Assembly: GCA_013152535.1 (NCBI GenBank)
Contig: JAADGE010000042.1
Location: 1 to 59,556 of the forward strand
Length of the DNA stretch: 59,556 bases
Direction: 5' to 3'
From: Chlorobiota bacterium
GTDB taxonomy: Bacteria > Bacteroidota > Bacteroidia > Bacteroidales > JAADGE01
Below, one piece after another: positions 17,528-25,772 of the stretch. Under the pieces are notes generated by a model. It was given only the letters and a program-made list of their open reading frames with translations, searched no databases and was not told the origin of the DNA. The first letter of the stretch is position 1. The number at the start of each line of letters is the position of its first letter. The translations under genes and the position numbers were made by a program.

Positions 17528-18463
17528 TTATGTAATTTGATAAAACACACCGCGTTCCAAACGAACATTCTTGATTTTTTTTTGTTCTTCAAGCACACCG
17601 AGATATTTATTAATTTCATTAATATGAATACCGAGGATTTTATGTAAATCATCAAGTGTGCAAGGTCTTCTTGCTATGGTTTCGAGAATTGCAGTCTCGG
17701 TATCTTCACGGTAAGATTTTACTTCCTTCCGTTCCGGAACTGATGCAATAATTTCAACATTATTGAGCTGCCAATAATCAATAATTTTTTGAAGTTGTTT
17801 TCTGTCTGCCGGATGCAAATCGGAAACAGTTCCGGGACGATCTAAAGTATTTAATTGAATACGATCGGGATTAATTTTTAAAAATACATCTTTAAACCGT
17901 CTTAAATTTTCGATATCATCATTAAATCCGGGAATAATCAAAATTTCAAGCCAAATTTTACCTTTAAATTCACCGGAAAATTTTACAATACCATCTGTAT
18001 ATTCTTCAATATCAATGTTTTTAAACGGTCTGTTAATTTTATTAAATGACGATTGCACAACCGCATCCAAAGACGGCAATACGACATCAGCATTCATTAA
18101 TTCTTTTCTGACCGTTTCATCTTGCAACAAAGTTCCGTTGGTTAATACGGCAACCGGAATATGCGGTTTAATTTTTTTTATAAAATTCAATACATCCCCG
18201 ATACGACTGTTTAAAGTCGGTTCGCCCGAACCGGAAAAAGTTATGTAATCCGGATCGGGGTTTTCAGAAAAGAAATGCTCCAATTCTACAGTAACTTTAT
18301 CGTAAAGAATGTACTCTTTTCTGTCGAGTGTGAGTTTTGTAGTAGCACCGCATTCGCAGTAAACACAATCGAGCGTGCACACTTTGTGCGGCACCAAATC
18401 TACTCCGAGCGACATACCCAAACGCCTTGACGGTACAGGACCGAATAAGTATTTATACATCAT
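17528..18463 (-). CDS. Radical SAM protein with C-terminal winged helix
   Basis: 311 residues. The radical SAM cluster motif CTLDCVYC (CxxxCxxC) sits near the N-terminus after FGPVPSRRLGMSLGVDLVP, followed by SAM-binding FSGSGEPTLN and VAVLTNGTLL. This is the COG0731-type Fe-S oxidoreductase family, related in sequence to wyosine-type enzymes but of undefined reaction in bacteria. A helix-turn-helix-like tail (about 245-311, TLDDLHKILGIHINEINKYLG) suggests nucleic-acid binding or regulation. Translation may start at either of two adjacent ATGs. The gene is separated from the CGGC gene by a nested inverted repeat. Confidence 0.85.
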   Translation of the reverse strand: MMYKYLFGPVPSRRLGMSLGVDLVPHKVCTLDCVYCECGATTKLTLDRKEYILYDKVTVELEHFFSENPDPDYITFSGSGEPTLNSRIGDVLNFIKKIKPHIPVAVLTNGTLLQDETVRKELMNADVVLPSLDAVVQSSFNKINRPFKNIDIEEYTDGIVKFSGEFKGKIWLEILIIPGFNDDIENLRRFKDVFLKINPDRIQLNTLDRPGTVSDLHPADRKQLQKIIDYWQLNNVEIIASVPERKEVKSYREDTETAILETIARRPCTLDDLHKILGIHINEINKYLGVLEEQKKIKNVRLERGVFYQIT

Positions 18464-18500
18464 ATCAAAAATTAAGAATTAGAGATTAGAAGTCAAAAAT

Positions 18501-18583
18501 AGTCAAGGCTTCACTTTTTTAATTCAATGAATTTAAAGTTATTAAAAAAGTTACCTTTCAGCAAATTGAGTGAAGCCTTGACT
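18501..18583. repeat. Nested inverted-repeat element (83 bp)
   Basis: The outer arms AGTCAAGGCTTCAC (18501-18514) and its exact complement (18570-18583) enclose a second perfect pair ACTTTTTTAAT (18513-18523) / ATTAAAAAAGT (18541-18551). It fills the intergenic space between the CGGC gene and the radical SAM gene. It might be a small palindromic mobile element, or a transcribed hairpin acting as terminator or processing signal. Confidence 0.65.
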
Positions 18584-18596
18584 TTACAGACAGACA

Positions 18597-19046
18597 CTAA
18601 TTATAATCAATTCGAGTTTTTTCATCAGCCATAGTAGGTTTAATTTTTTCTTGCCAAGCATCCGATTTCCAAGTTCCGATTTTACCGTGGATATCCGAAT
18701 ACTTTTGAGGTATCGGATGCGTACCTACAACCACTTCCATATTGAATTTTTCTCTTATAACATTCTTAAAATCATCAATATACGGACACGGCGGATAGCC
18801 CACAACAAAGCCCGTTGCCAAATGAATGACTTCGGCACCGTTATTTTTCATTTCTTCCGGAGCATATTCGATATTTCCGCCGGGGCATCCTCCGCAGTTT
18901 GTATATCCTACCAATTCTACTTCTTCATCGTTTTTATAAATATCAAAAGCACCTTCTCTGTTTTTTAATGCTCTGAAACATTTTCCGCCGGCACAATTAC
19001 GATACCGATCGCAGATTATAATGCCGATTTTCGTTTTTTTATTCAT
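18597..19046 (-). CDS. CGGC-domain metal-binding protein
   Basis: 149 residues of the CGGC domain family, small cysteine-rich cytoplasmic proteins thought to bind metal or Fe-S. Visible: IIICDRYRNCAGGKCFRAL at the N-terminus, the name-giving YTNCGGCPGGNIEYAPEEM, and GYPPCPYIDDF. The exact role is not established. It is a single gene with a TATTTTTG box 18 bases ahead of the predicted leader. The nearby Fe-S operon at 19789-26048 makes a metal-related role plausible but is separately transcribed. Confidence 0.85.
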   Translation of the reverse strand: MNKKTKIGIIICDRYRNCAGGKCFRALKNREGAFDIYKNDEEVELVGYTNCGGCPGGNIEYAPEEMKNNGAEVIHLATGFVVGYPPCPYIDDFKNVIREKFNMEVVVGTHPIPQKYSDIHGKIGTWKSDAWQEKIKPTMADEKTRIDYN

Positions 19047-19070
19047 CTGTTTTTAAATTTACAAGCAAAT

Positions 19071-19078
19071 CAAAAATA
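19071..19078 (-). promoter_or_regulatory. -7 box TATTTTTG for the CGGC gene
   Basis: Exact TAnnTTTG match read leftward, start near 19064, leader about 18 bases. Confidence 0.5.
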
Positions 19079-19090
19079 CTCATTTAAATA

Positions 19091-19744
19091 CTAATAATCA
19101 ATCACATAAACATCATCTTCTTTAACTGTTATCTTCTTAACCCGATCGATTAATTTCAACATTGTTTCTTTCGGTCCTTTTTCCACAACCAAATTAACAA
19201 GCCAAGAAGGAATATCACCTCCGGGATTACTCCTGACGGAATAATCAATTTTAGTTAAATTTTCGGATATCGGAGTCAATTCCCATTTTACCGTACTTTG
19301 AGTCATTCTGACAACACCTTTTTCAACAATGACATTATTTAATACTGTTTTTGTAAGAATAGTAACAACTAAAGTTTCGGAATCCTGAGTTTGAACAGAA
19401 TGCTGAATCATATCCCTGTCTGACAAAGGCCAAGGCAAATCAAACTTTACATAATAATAAAAATTACCTTTATTATCAGTCTTTACAGTATGTGATGCGG
19501 AGCAAGAATAAACCCAATTTGTATAGTTTTCCGCATCATCTAAAACCGCAATTATTTTTGAAAGCGGTGCAGCAACAGACAATGTTATTTTCAATTCTTT
19601 AAAAGGAGAATTCTCCGGTAAACGCGTGTATATTTTCATTTTTCCGGTATCTTCTGCAAGATTCCACGGAATATCTTGAGCCGTAAGCAATTGATTATTC
19701 AAAAATGTTACTAATAAAACTAGTTTTAAAAAAAATACTGACAT
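19091..19744 (-). CDS. Exported START/SRPBCC-fold lipid-binding-like protein
   Basis: 217 residues with an N-terminal signal peptide (about 1-22, ending LLTAQ). The remainder fits a START domain: WNLAEDTGKMKIYTR at the start, a central NYTNWVYSC, then FDLPWPLSDRDMI and a C-terminal amphipathic helix PSWLVNLVVEKGPKETMLKL. START-like proteins hold hydrophobic ligands in a helix-grip pocket; the ligand here is unknown and the location should be periplasmic. Own TATCTTTG promoter; transcribed away from the DUF89 gene, from which it is 44 bp downstream. Confidence 0.85.
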   Translation of the reverse strand: MSVFFLKLVLLVTFLNNQLLTAQDIPWNLAEDTGKMKIYTRLPENSPFKELKITLSVAAPLSKIIAVLDDAENYTNWVYSCSASHTVKTDNKGNFYYYVKFDLPWPLSDRDMIQHSVQTQDSETLVVTILTKTVLNNVIVEKGVVRMTQSTVKWELTPISENLTKIDYSVRSNPGGDIPSWLVNLVVEKGPKETMLKLIDRVKKITVKEDDVYVIDY

Positions 19745-19766
19745 ATTGTTTTATTCAAATTCAATA

Positions 19767-19774
19767 CAAAGATA
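19767..19774 (-). promoter_or_regulatory. -7 box TATCTTTG for the START-like gene
   Basis: Exact TAnnTTTG match read leftward; start near 19760. It separates this gene from the operon that ends at 19789. Confidence 0.5.
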
Positions 19775-19788
19775 GCCGTTTTGATTAA

Positions 19789-20646
19789 TTAGTTCGGCAG
19801 AAGATTAATTCCTTTAATAATTATATCATTTTCATTTACCCTTAAATCCCGAGCAATGACGCCGCATTTTGCTTTCAACAAGAAAAAGACGGAACGTTTA
19901 ACATCCGACAATCCTTCGTAATTTCCCTGCCCTTTGCTGATTACGATATCTGCCGTATTAAAAATTTCAATAAATTCATCGTTGCATTGGCTGAGAATAG
20001 TTCCGGGTGCTTTTGCTCCCGAAGATATGATTTCGGCAAGCTCGTCCAAACCGGATGCAATCGCATCTTCATAAACGGCATCGTTTATCACGGGAATTTC
20101 TCGTACAGCATAAATTACTTTTTTATCCGATATTTCTTCAATAAGTAATTTATCAAAAACCGATTCGCCGGCATTATCGCCGAGGTATAAAATTGTTCTT
20201 GCTTCCCGAAGGGCTTTCTCAAATTGCAGGAAATCAAAAATTGCAAAATCCTGTGTTAAAATACGTTGTACGTCTTCTTTTAAACTGAACTTTTTATTTA
20301 CGCCGAAATCAATAATATTTCCGGCAATGGCAATACGAACAGCTGTTAACAATCTGTTTCTCGATTTTTCAACAATTTCTTTTAATTCCGGATACAACTT
20401 TTTTGCATCTTCAATACTTTGTTTTTTAATCTCTTTATAAGGATCTTCAACTCCGGTAATTTCTCTTATCAGTTTATAAACTTCGGCACCGTATTCTGCC
20501 GGTGTGCTTTCTAAAGAAAAGGATTTAATCAAACAACCGGTTTCATCAAGAATTTTCTTGAGTTGTTTATCATTTTCTGCCGTCATTTTTCCGGCTTTTA
20601 ATGCCTGCTGCATAAAACACGGAATACATTCAAAATAGGTTTTCAT
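19789..20646 (-). CDS. DUF89/ARMT1-like damage-control phosphatase
   Basis: 285 residues, last gene of the leftward operon. DUF89 proteins are metal-dependent phosphatases proposed to remove damaged phosphometabolites. Marks: N-terminal CIPCFMQQAL (cysteine pair typical of the prokaryotic subfamily I), metal-binding ILYLGDNAGESVFD, and C-terminal VISKGQGNYEGL. Length is typical of the stand-alone subfamily. It follows the MBL hydrolase by 3 bp. Why a DUF89 enzyme sits with Fe-S carrier proteins is unclear; archaeal and anaerobe genomes do show such genes near metal-cofactor functions. Confidence 0.88.
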   Translation of the reverse strand: MKTYFECIPCFMQQALKAGKMTAENDKQLKKILDETGCLIKSFSLESTPAEYGAEVYKLIREITGVEDPYKEIKKQSIEDAKKLYPELKEIVEKSRNRLLTAVRIAIAGNIIDFGVNKKFSLKEDVQRILTQDFAIFDFLQFEKALREARTILYLGDNAGESVFDKLLIEEISDKKVIYAVREIPVINDAVYEDAIASGLDELAEIISSGAKAPGTILSQCNDEFIEIFNTADIVISKGQGNYEGLSDVKRSVFFLLKAKCGVIARDLRVNENDIIIKGINLLPN

Positions 20647-20649
20647 TTG

Positions 20650-21429
20650 TTAAAAATTAAATATCATACCGGATTTTACCCGGTTAATTTTAAATGCCTC
20701 ATAAAAAGCAGCCAATGCCGGTAATTGTGTGCAATGAGAAGGCAATAACTTCTCAACTTTTATTTTTTTAAAATATTCAATCGTTTTTTTTGTTTGATTG
20801 TCCTGTTTTTTAAGATGAAACCCACCGATAACCGCTTTTACTTTTTTGATACCCGTAATCTTTTCAGCATATTCGGTAATATTACAAATACCTGAGTGTG
20901 AACAAGCTGAAACAATTATTAATTCCTCATCTTTTATTATTGCAAGAGCAGAATCATCGGTAACAAAATCGTCATCGCCGTTTTCGGTAATAAATGTTGT
21001 TTTTTGTGCTTCAAAATTATTTAAACGCGGGATTTCACCCAGAAAAATAATATTCGGCGTAATGTAATACGGTTCTTTGCTTGTTATTAAAGAAAATTTA
21101 TTTGTTATTTCTTCATAAGACAAATCCAAACCGATATTTTTATTTTCGCCTTTCCGAAAACGTTTTATAAACACATCCGGGTGACAAAGCAAAGGTTTAT
21201 TATTAATATACTTCAATCCGTTTCCGTGATCCCAATGCCCGTGGCTTAATACAATAACATTTGCCTCATCAACATTGACATTAAACTTTTTCGCATTTTT
21301 AAGAAATACATCGGTTGCTCCGGTATCAAAAAGAATTTTTTTGTTATCGTATTCTATAAAATAGGATAAACCGTGTTCTGCAAGGAAATATTCTGAAGCA
21401 CAATTTTCGGTTAAAACTGAAATTTTCAT
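20650..21429 (-). CDS. MBL-fold metallo-hydrolase
   Basis: 259 residues of the metallo-beta-lactamase fold. LSHGHWDHGNGL supplies the HxHxDH metal ligands; further ligands lie in SACSHSGICNI and near LPSHCTQLPA. N-terminal ILFDTGATDVF is typical. It resembles the dihydropterin/ribofuranosylaminobenzene-phosphate synthase-like MBL group common in anaerobes, whose real substrates are mostly unknown. It lies in the operon, 7 bp after a NifX-like gene and 3 bp before DUF89. Confidence 0.87.
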   Translation of the reverse strand: MKISVLTENCASEYFLAEHGLSYFIEYDNKKILFDTGATDVFLKNAKKFNVNVDEANVIVLSHGHWDHGNGLKYINNKPLLCHPDVFIKRFRKGENKNIGLDLSYEEITNKFSLITSKEPYYITPNIIFLGEIPRLNNFEAQKTTFITENGDDDFVTDDSALAIIKDEELIIVSACSHSGICNITEYAEKITGIKKVKAVIGGFHLKKQDNQTKKTIEYFKKIKVEKLLPSHCTQLPALAAFYEAFKINRVKSGMIFNF

Positions 21430-21436
21430 TACAATA

Positions 21437-21853
21437 TCATTTTAAAATACCATTCTTCACTCGAAAAAGATTATAATCGGTTTCTTTAATTCTTAATTCT
21501 TTATAAATCAAAAATACATTTTTTTCAAGAAACTTAATCGTATTATTAATATTTTCATCAGTAATAAGAACAGGAACAAAATGTTTATTAATCATTTTAA
21601 GATTTTGGCCGAATTGTCGAGATACCAGAATATTTACATTTATTTCAGTCAAATAATTAATAACGGCATTTCCTTTTTTCTCGGAACCGTGTTTTTTATT
21701 TTCGTCTATATCTTTATTTTTATTTATGATTTCATTAATAAAAATCATTTCTTTTGAATCATGTTCATAAATAAGGTATTTATCGGCATCACCAAAGTGT
21801 GTTTCCTGAAATTCACCGTCATTATTAACTGCAAATGCAAATTTTAAATCCAT
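21437..21853 (-). CDS. NifX/NifB-like iron-molybdenum cofactor binding protein (138 aa)
   Basis: A member of the dinitrogenase iron-molybdenum cofactor biosynthesis fold (PF02579 type): FAFAVNNDGEFQETHFGDADKYLIYE at the N-terminus and the INVNILVSRQFG.. strand-turn in the middle, an RNase H-like fold that holds metal clusters in NifX, NafY and NifB. It has a lysine-rich insertion (KNKDIDENKKHGSEKKG) in the loop where relatives carry ligands. There is no nitrogenase in the window, so the client is unknown. It stands 30 bp after the metal exporter gene. Confidence 0.78.
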   Translation of the reverse strand: MDLKFAFAVNNDGEFQETHFGDADKYLIYEHDSKEMIFINEIINKNKDIDENKKHGSEKKGNAVINYLTEINVNILVSRQFGQNLKMINKHFVPVLITDENINNTIKFLEKNVFLIYKELRIKETDYNLFRVKNGILK

Positions 21854-21883
21854 ACTATGTGTGTTAATATTATTAAATAAATA

Positions 21884-22918
21884 TCAAAAATTAAATAACA
21901 AACCAAATAATCCGACAGCAAGACCAAAAATTATATTTATACTTTTAACAATAATAAAACTTTTTTTTGATTCAGCTAATAAAGGTAACATTCCGTGACC
22001 ATCCTGAACAACTGAACTTGCAAGCAATATACTGAAAGGAATGCTGCCTTGTGCAAATAATGTTACAAATATTAAATGCGGTCCGGATTCCGGAATTATT
22101 CCCACCAAAACGGCAATTAATAATACTGCAAACATATTTGACGATATCCAAGTTTCAATATCTATGTATTTCATTAAAAATGCAAAAAATAATAATGTCC
22201 CGAATGTCCACATAAATATTTTGGGTAAATGCACTTTTACTACATGTTCCCAAAGATGTTTTTTTAAAAAATGGTCGGGGACACTTAATACAATAAACAA
22301 AGAAAAACCGACAGCAATTAAGACTGTTATTCGAATCCATTCTTTTGAATTTCCGGCTAATATACCTGTTAAAATCCCTGTTATTAATGCAACTAAAAAT
22401 ACAAATAAAGCGATTCTGTAAACAGAAGGTTTTGTAAGTTGTGTAAAAATATTTTTTTTATTAAAACAAACACATTTTTCATTTTGATGAATTGCAAATC
22501 CGGGGTCTTTAAGTTTTAATTTAAATTTTTCCGGTTTCAAAAACTTATCGGTTAGCCAACCGGCAAAAATTCCGACTCCGAAAATAATAATTGTTAAAAT
22601 AATTGCTCTTTCGGGAAACATTGCAAACATAACAAAGGCTTCGTCCCCGCTTGTTGCAATCATTGTTGTTACAATTGCACCAATTGATAACATACCGTGG
22701 GTAAACATCCCCACAGCAGTAAATGCACCCAAACAGCCCGGAACAGCTCCGAGAAATGCCGAGAAAAAATATTGTTTAAATTTATTTTTGGAAACTGCTT
22801 TTTGCCATAGTCCTTTTGTTTGAACATTAATGTATTCAATAGCAAGCATCATCACAAAAACAAATCCGGTAATGACCAACGCTGTTTTTAAAGTATCAAC
22901 AAGTTCTGTAATTATCAT
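21884..22918 (-). CDS. Putative 10-TM heavy-metal/manganese exporter (ArsP_2-like)
   Basis: 344 residues with about ten hydrophobic helices. GAVPGCLGAFTAVGMFTHGMLSIGAIVTTMIATSGDEAF and the C-terminal half GIIPESGPHLIFV and SVVQDGHGMLPLLAESKK show the pseudo-repeat of the putative 10-TM heavy-metal exporter family (broken here into separate motifs: PGCLGAF, TSGDEAF, PESGPH, QDGHG). A histidine/cysteine-containing loop (CVCF) lies mid-protein. Substrate predicted as manganese or another metal from family naming only. Its place among Fe-S carrier genes suggests metal homeostasis is part of the system. Confidence 0.82.
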   Translation of the reverse strand: MIITELVDTLKTALVITGFVFVMMLAIEYINVQTKGLWQKAVSKNKFKQYFFSAFLGAVPGCLGAFTAVGMFTHGMLSIGAIVTTMIATSGDEAFVMFAMFPERAIILTIIIFGVGIFAGWLTDKFLKPEKFKLKLKDPGFAIHQNEKCVCFNKKNIFTQLTKPSVYRIALFVFLVALITGILTGILAGNSKEWIRITVLIAVGFSLFIVLSVPDHFLKKHLWEHVVKVHLPKIFMWTFGTLLFFAFLMKYIDIETWISSNMFAVLLIAVLVGIIPESGPHLIFVTLFAQGSIPFSILLASSVVQDGHGMLPLLAESKKSFIIVKSINIIFGLAVGLFGLLFNF

Positions 22919-22950
22919 ATTATTAACTCTTTATCGAATTTCAACAGTAA

Positions 22951-23250
22951 TTAATCATTCGATTCATTCCAACCCTCGGCTTCAAGTTTTAAAAATTCAT
23001 TTTTTTCGGTTTCTGTCATTATTCGTGTGTCGTATTTAAATTCCAATCCCATATCCATTATCGGTTGTGAAATTGAAAAAATCAAATCATACAATATCGG
23101 AATATTCGGAAAAGGTAAAGCAAACACTACCGTTGCTGTGTTATTCCCAATTTTAACATCACTTACAATTCCGAGTTTTACCAACGAAAAATTAATTGCG
23201 GGGTGCATAACATCCGAAATATTTTTAAGTACATCTTCTTTTTTTAACAT
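22951..23250 (-). CDS. DUF59/MIP18-like iron-sulfur assembly protein
   Basis: 99 residues resembling the small DUF59 (SufT/Paa D/MIP18) family: VLKNISDVMHPAINFSLVKLG, IVSDVKI, then a strand TATVVFALPFPNIPI. Such proteins help deliver Fe-S clusters, usually with MinD/Mrp-like ATPases, and two such ATPases are encoded upstream in the same operon. The usual conserved cysteine of some DUF59 subgroups is absent, so it may act as adaptor rather than cluster ligand. Confidence 0.75.
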   Translation of the reverse strand: MLKKEDVLKNISDVMHPAINFSLVKLGIVSDVKIGNNTATVVFALPFPNIPILYDLIFSISQPIMDMGLEFKYDTRIMTETEKNEFLKLEAEGWNESND

Positions 23251-23312
23251 AAGTTATCTTTTTTCACAAAAATACATTTCTGTCTTCAAAAAACATACAG
23301 AATTGACAATAT

Positions 23313-23657
23313 TTACATCAATTTAAGAGGCAATTTTTTATTTTTATAGGCTTCATAGGCTTCTTTTACCGTCATTTCTCCTGCACCCGTATAAATTTCA
23401 ATCCCGGCTTTTTCGAGAACAAGTCCGGCATTTCCTCCCGGTCCGTTACCCGTAATCAAAATCTTTGCCTGCAAATCGAATAATTTTTGAGCTGTTTTAG
23501 GTCCTGCTCCGTGTGCTTCCTGTGTAGAATCACCGTTATCTTTAACAATTATTTCTTCTGTTTCATCATCGTAAATTAAGAAATATTCTGTTCTTCCGAA
23601 ACGCGGATCCATCATTGCGTTCCAATCTTTTCCTTTTGTTGTAAATGCAATTTTCAT
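23313..23657 (-). CDS. NifX/NifB-like cofactor-binding protein (114 aa)
   Basis: A compact PF02579-type protein: MKIAFTTKGKDWNAMMDPRFGRTEYFLIYD, then AHGAGPKTAQKLFDL and ILITGNGPGGNAGLVLEKAGIEIYTG (the Gly-rich turn GNGPGG is typical). The DPRFGR motif is the hallmark of the short family members found in anaerobes beside MinD-like ferredoxin ATPases. It is a paralog of the 138-residue protein at 21437. It probably binds a metal cluster transiently. The gene follows the split ATPase gene by 79 bp, a gap that contains a GC hairpin. Confidence 0.85.
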   Translation of the reverse strand: MKIAFTTKGKDWNAMMDPRFGRTEYFLIYDDETEEIIVKDNGDSTQEAHGAGPKTAQKLFDLQAKILITGNGPGGNAGLVLEKAGIEIYTGAGEMTVKEAYEAYKNKKLPLKLM

Positions 23658-23707
23658 CTTGTTTTAATTTTATTTGGTATTGTTAATAAATCATATATTC
23701 TTTAATC

Positions 23708-23726
23708 CGGCTGCGAGAAACAGCCG
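23708..23726 (-). repeat. Intra-operon GC hairpin
   Basis: CGGCTG, seven bases, CAGCCG directly after the split MinD-like gene. No T-run follows in the leftward direction. It may be an mRNA processing or stability element, or a partial terminator. Confidence 0.4.
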
Positions 23727-23736
23727 CAAACTGTCT

Positions 23737-24610
23737 CTACATTTTTTCAATTATTTTTTCCCAAGTTTCTTCAAGAAACTGTTTTATGTTGTTGTTTGTT
23801 TCAACAATTGTTAATCCTTGTGTCATTGCTTCCGTAAATGCTTTGTCATAAGGCAAATTTGCCAGTCTGTCTATTTTCTCCGTTTCAAGAAATCGTATTA
23901 TCTCATCTGAAACGTATTTATTAATATCGTATTTATTAATAATGCAACCGGCTTTCAGATTAAATTTTTTCACCAATTCGTACACTCTTTTTAAATCGTG
24001 CAAACCGGAAACCGTAGGTTCGGTAACCAAAACCACATAAGATGCACCCGAAAGTGAAGAAACAACCGGACATCCTACACCCGGCGAACCGTCAACAATT
24101 ATGTATTCTTTTTTATCCTGCTCTGCAAGTTCTTTTGCTTTATTTTTAACTTGGGCAACTAATTTTCCGGAATTATCCGCTCCTATTGCCAATTTTGCAT
24201 GAACCATTTTACTACCTACCTGTTCGAATATTTGAAATAAACCAATTTCCGACATTCAAATCAATATTTATAATTGTATCCGTAGGGCAAACTTTTGAAC
24301 AGTATCCGCATCCTTCACAGCTTAAAGGATTGACTGTATATTTTCCGTTTTTCACATCTATTGCATCAAAACGACAAACATCCTCACATTTTCCGCATTG
24401 AATACAATCTTCTTGCAGAATAACGGCAAGTTCACCACTGAAAAATTTCTCATTTTTTTCATAATCAGGTCGCATCAAAATATGCATGTCGGCAGCATCA
24501 ACATCGCAATCAGCAATTATTGCATTTTTTCCGGCTAAAACAGCAAAAGATGCAGTTACTGAAGTTTTACCCGTTCCGCCTTTTCCTGATATTATAACAA
24601 TCTCTTTCAT
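23737..24610 (-). pseudogene. MinD-like ferredoxin ATPase, split by a 4-bp duplication
   Basis: Two overlapping frames make one protein. 24610-24212 encodes Walker A SGKGGTGKTS, the P-loop partner aspartates and two 4Fe-4S motifs (CIQCGKCEDVC, CEGCGYCSKVC), ending ..ISNIRTGR-stop. 24255-23737 supplies the rest: SKMVHAKLAIG, IIVDGSPGVGCPV, and the C-terminal half. At the junction the message reads acaGGTAGGTAGtaaaatg; removing one GGTA copy fuses IRTG to SKMVHAK and restores a 289-residue protein, close to the 284-residue intact paralog next door. As written, it is a frameshifted gene. Alternatives: assembly or sequencing error, phase-variable repeat, or +1 recoding at AGG-UAG. A split but functional pair is unlikely because the nucleotide-binding site is divided. 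Confidence 0.85.
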
Positions 24611-24612
24611 CT

Positions 24613-25467
24613 CTAAACTACTTTTACCGCATTAAAAATATAATCTTTAATCTTTTTCAATTCTACCCTTACTTCCGGAATTACATTGTATAATAGTTCA
24701 CCTTTTGAATAGAGTTCAGCAATTTTTCTGCTGTCAAAAATTTTCGCCAGAATCGGTATTTCTTTATTATTACAATATTCTATAACATCATTATTCCCTA
24801 TACCGTATCGGTTAATTACAACACCGAAATTTATATTTAATTCACTAACGGTTTCAACAGCCAATTTTAAATCGTTTAATCCGAAAGGTGTAGGTTCTGT
24901 AACCAAAATAACAAAATCGGCATCTTTTACCGCTTCAATAACCGGGCAAGAAGTTCCGGGCGGAGAGTCATAAATTTTAATTCCTTTAAAATGCAAATCA
25001 GCATACTTTATAGTTTGTTTTATCAAAGGAACTGCTTGTTCCTCTCCTATTACCAATCGACTTTCGATAAAATCAAGATTATTAATTTTGTAATGAGATA
25101 AATCACCGATTTTTTTTTCTTTCATCGGAAGTGCATCCGTAGGACATAACTCGGAACAGGCATAGCAAGAATGGCATAATTCAGGAAAAACCAAAATCAT
25201 TGTTCCCAACTGAATAATTGCATGGAAATTACAATTTTTCTGACATTCACCGCATAAGGTACATTTATCTTTAATCCATTCCGGAATCATTTTAAACTTT
25301 TCTTCCGAAAAAATAAGTTCAGCTTTCAAAAATAATCCGGAATTAGGTTCTTCGACATCTAAATCAACCAAAACAACATTATCAGATTCGGCAAGATAAG
25401 ATGCCAAATTTGTCGATAATGTTGTTTTTCCTGTTCCTCCTTTTCCGCTTGCAATTGCTATCTTCAT
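24613..25467 (-). CDS. MinD/Mrp-like P-loop ATPase with inserted ferredoxin domain
   Basis: 284 residues. The deviant Walker A ASGKGGTGKTT is at the N-terminus; an 8Fe-8S ferredoxin insert (about 70-120) has CTLCGECQKNC and CHSCYACSELC; then come Walker B-like IYDSPPGTSCPV and VTEPTPFGL. This is the anaerobe-typical family of MinD-like ATPases carrying a 2x4Fe-4S insert, thought to move or insert Fe-S or metal clusters using ATP. Its start abuts the stop of the zinc-ribbon gene and its stop lies 2 bp before the split paralog. Intact, hence probably the working copy. Confidence 0.92.
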   Translation of the reverse strand: MKIAIASGKGGTGKTTLSTNLASYLAESDNVVLVDLDVEEPNSGLFLKAELIFSEEKFKMIPEWIKDKCTLCGECQKNCNFHAIIQLGTMILVFPELCHSCYACSELCPTDALPMKEKKIGDLSHYKINNLDFIESRLVIGEEQAVPLIKQTIKYADLHFKGIKIYDSPPGTSCPVIEAVKDADFVILVTEPTPFGLNDLKLAVETVSELNINFGVVINRYGIGNNDVIEYCNNKEIPILAKIFDSRKIAELYSKGELLYNVIPEVRVELKKIKDYIFNAVKVV

Positions 25468-25701
25468 CTATTTATTTTTATTTAACAGTTCTTCACGTAT
25501 CATGGTATGACCGCAAGCAGGGCATTTAAGGGTAGTACATTTAACTCCTTGTTGATGCGGTATTTTTTCTCCGCATTTTGCACAAACACAAAATCCTCCC
25601 GTGCCGAATGCACCACCTTTGTTTCTGCCGCGACCTTGCCCGCGACCGAGTCCTTTGCCGTCTCCTCTGCCGAGACCTTTACCGGTTTGAAAAATTCCCA
25701 T
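25468..25701 (-). CDS. Gly-rich zinc-ribbon small protein
   Basis: 77 residues: a Gly/Arg/Lys-rich N-terminus (repeated GLGRGDGKG, GRGQGRGR) and a two-knuckle Cys cluster, CVCAKCGEKIPHQQGVKC ... CPACG. Proteins of this kind are regular neighbours of MinD-like ferredoxin ATPases and DUF5320 proteins in anaerobes. They may bind zinc or a Fe-S centre. Its TAG stop touches the ATG of the ATPase, so they are translationally coupled. Confidence 0.75.
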   Translation of the reverse strand: MGIFQTGKGLGRGDGKGLGRGQGRGRNKGGAFGTGGFCVCAKCGEKIPHQQGVKCTTLKCPACGHTMIREELLNKNK

Positions 25702-25772
25702 TACTTTTATTTTTATATGTTAATAAATCTGAATAATTTAAAAGCAGGTCAAAAATTTGACCTGCCGAATAC

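Noticed and set aside
22041-22421. 126-codon rightward ORF
   Set aside because: Antisense shadow of the 10-TM exporter; no independent features.
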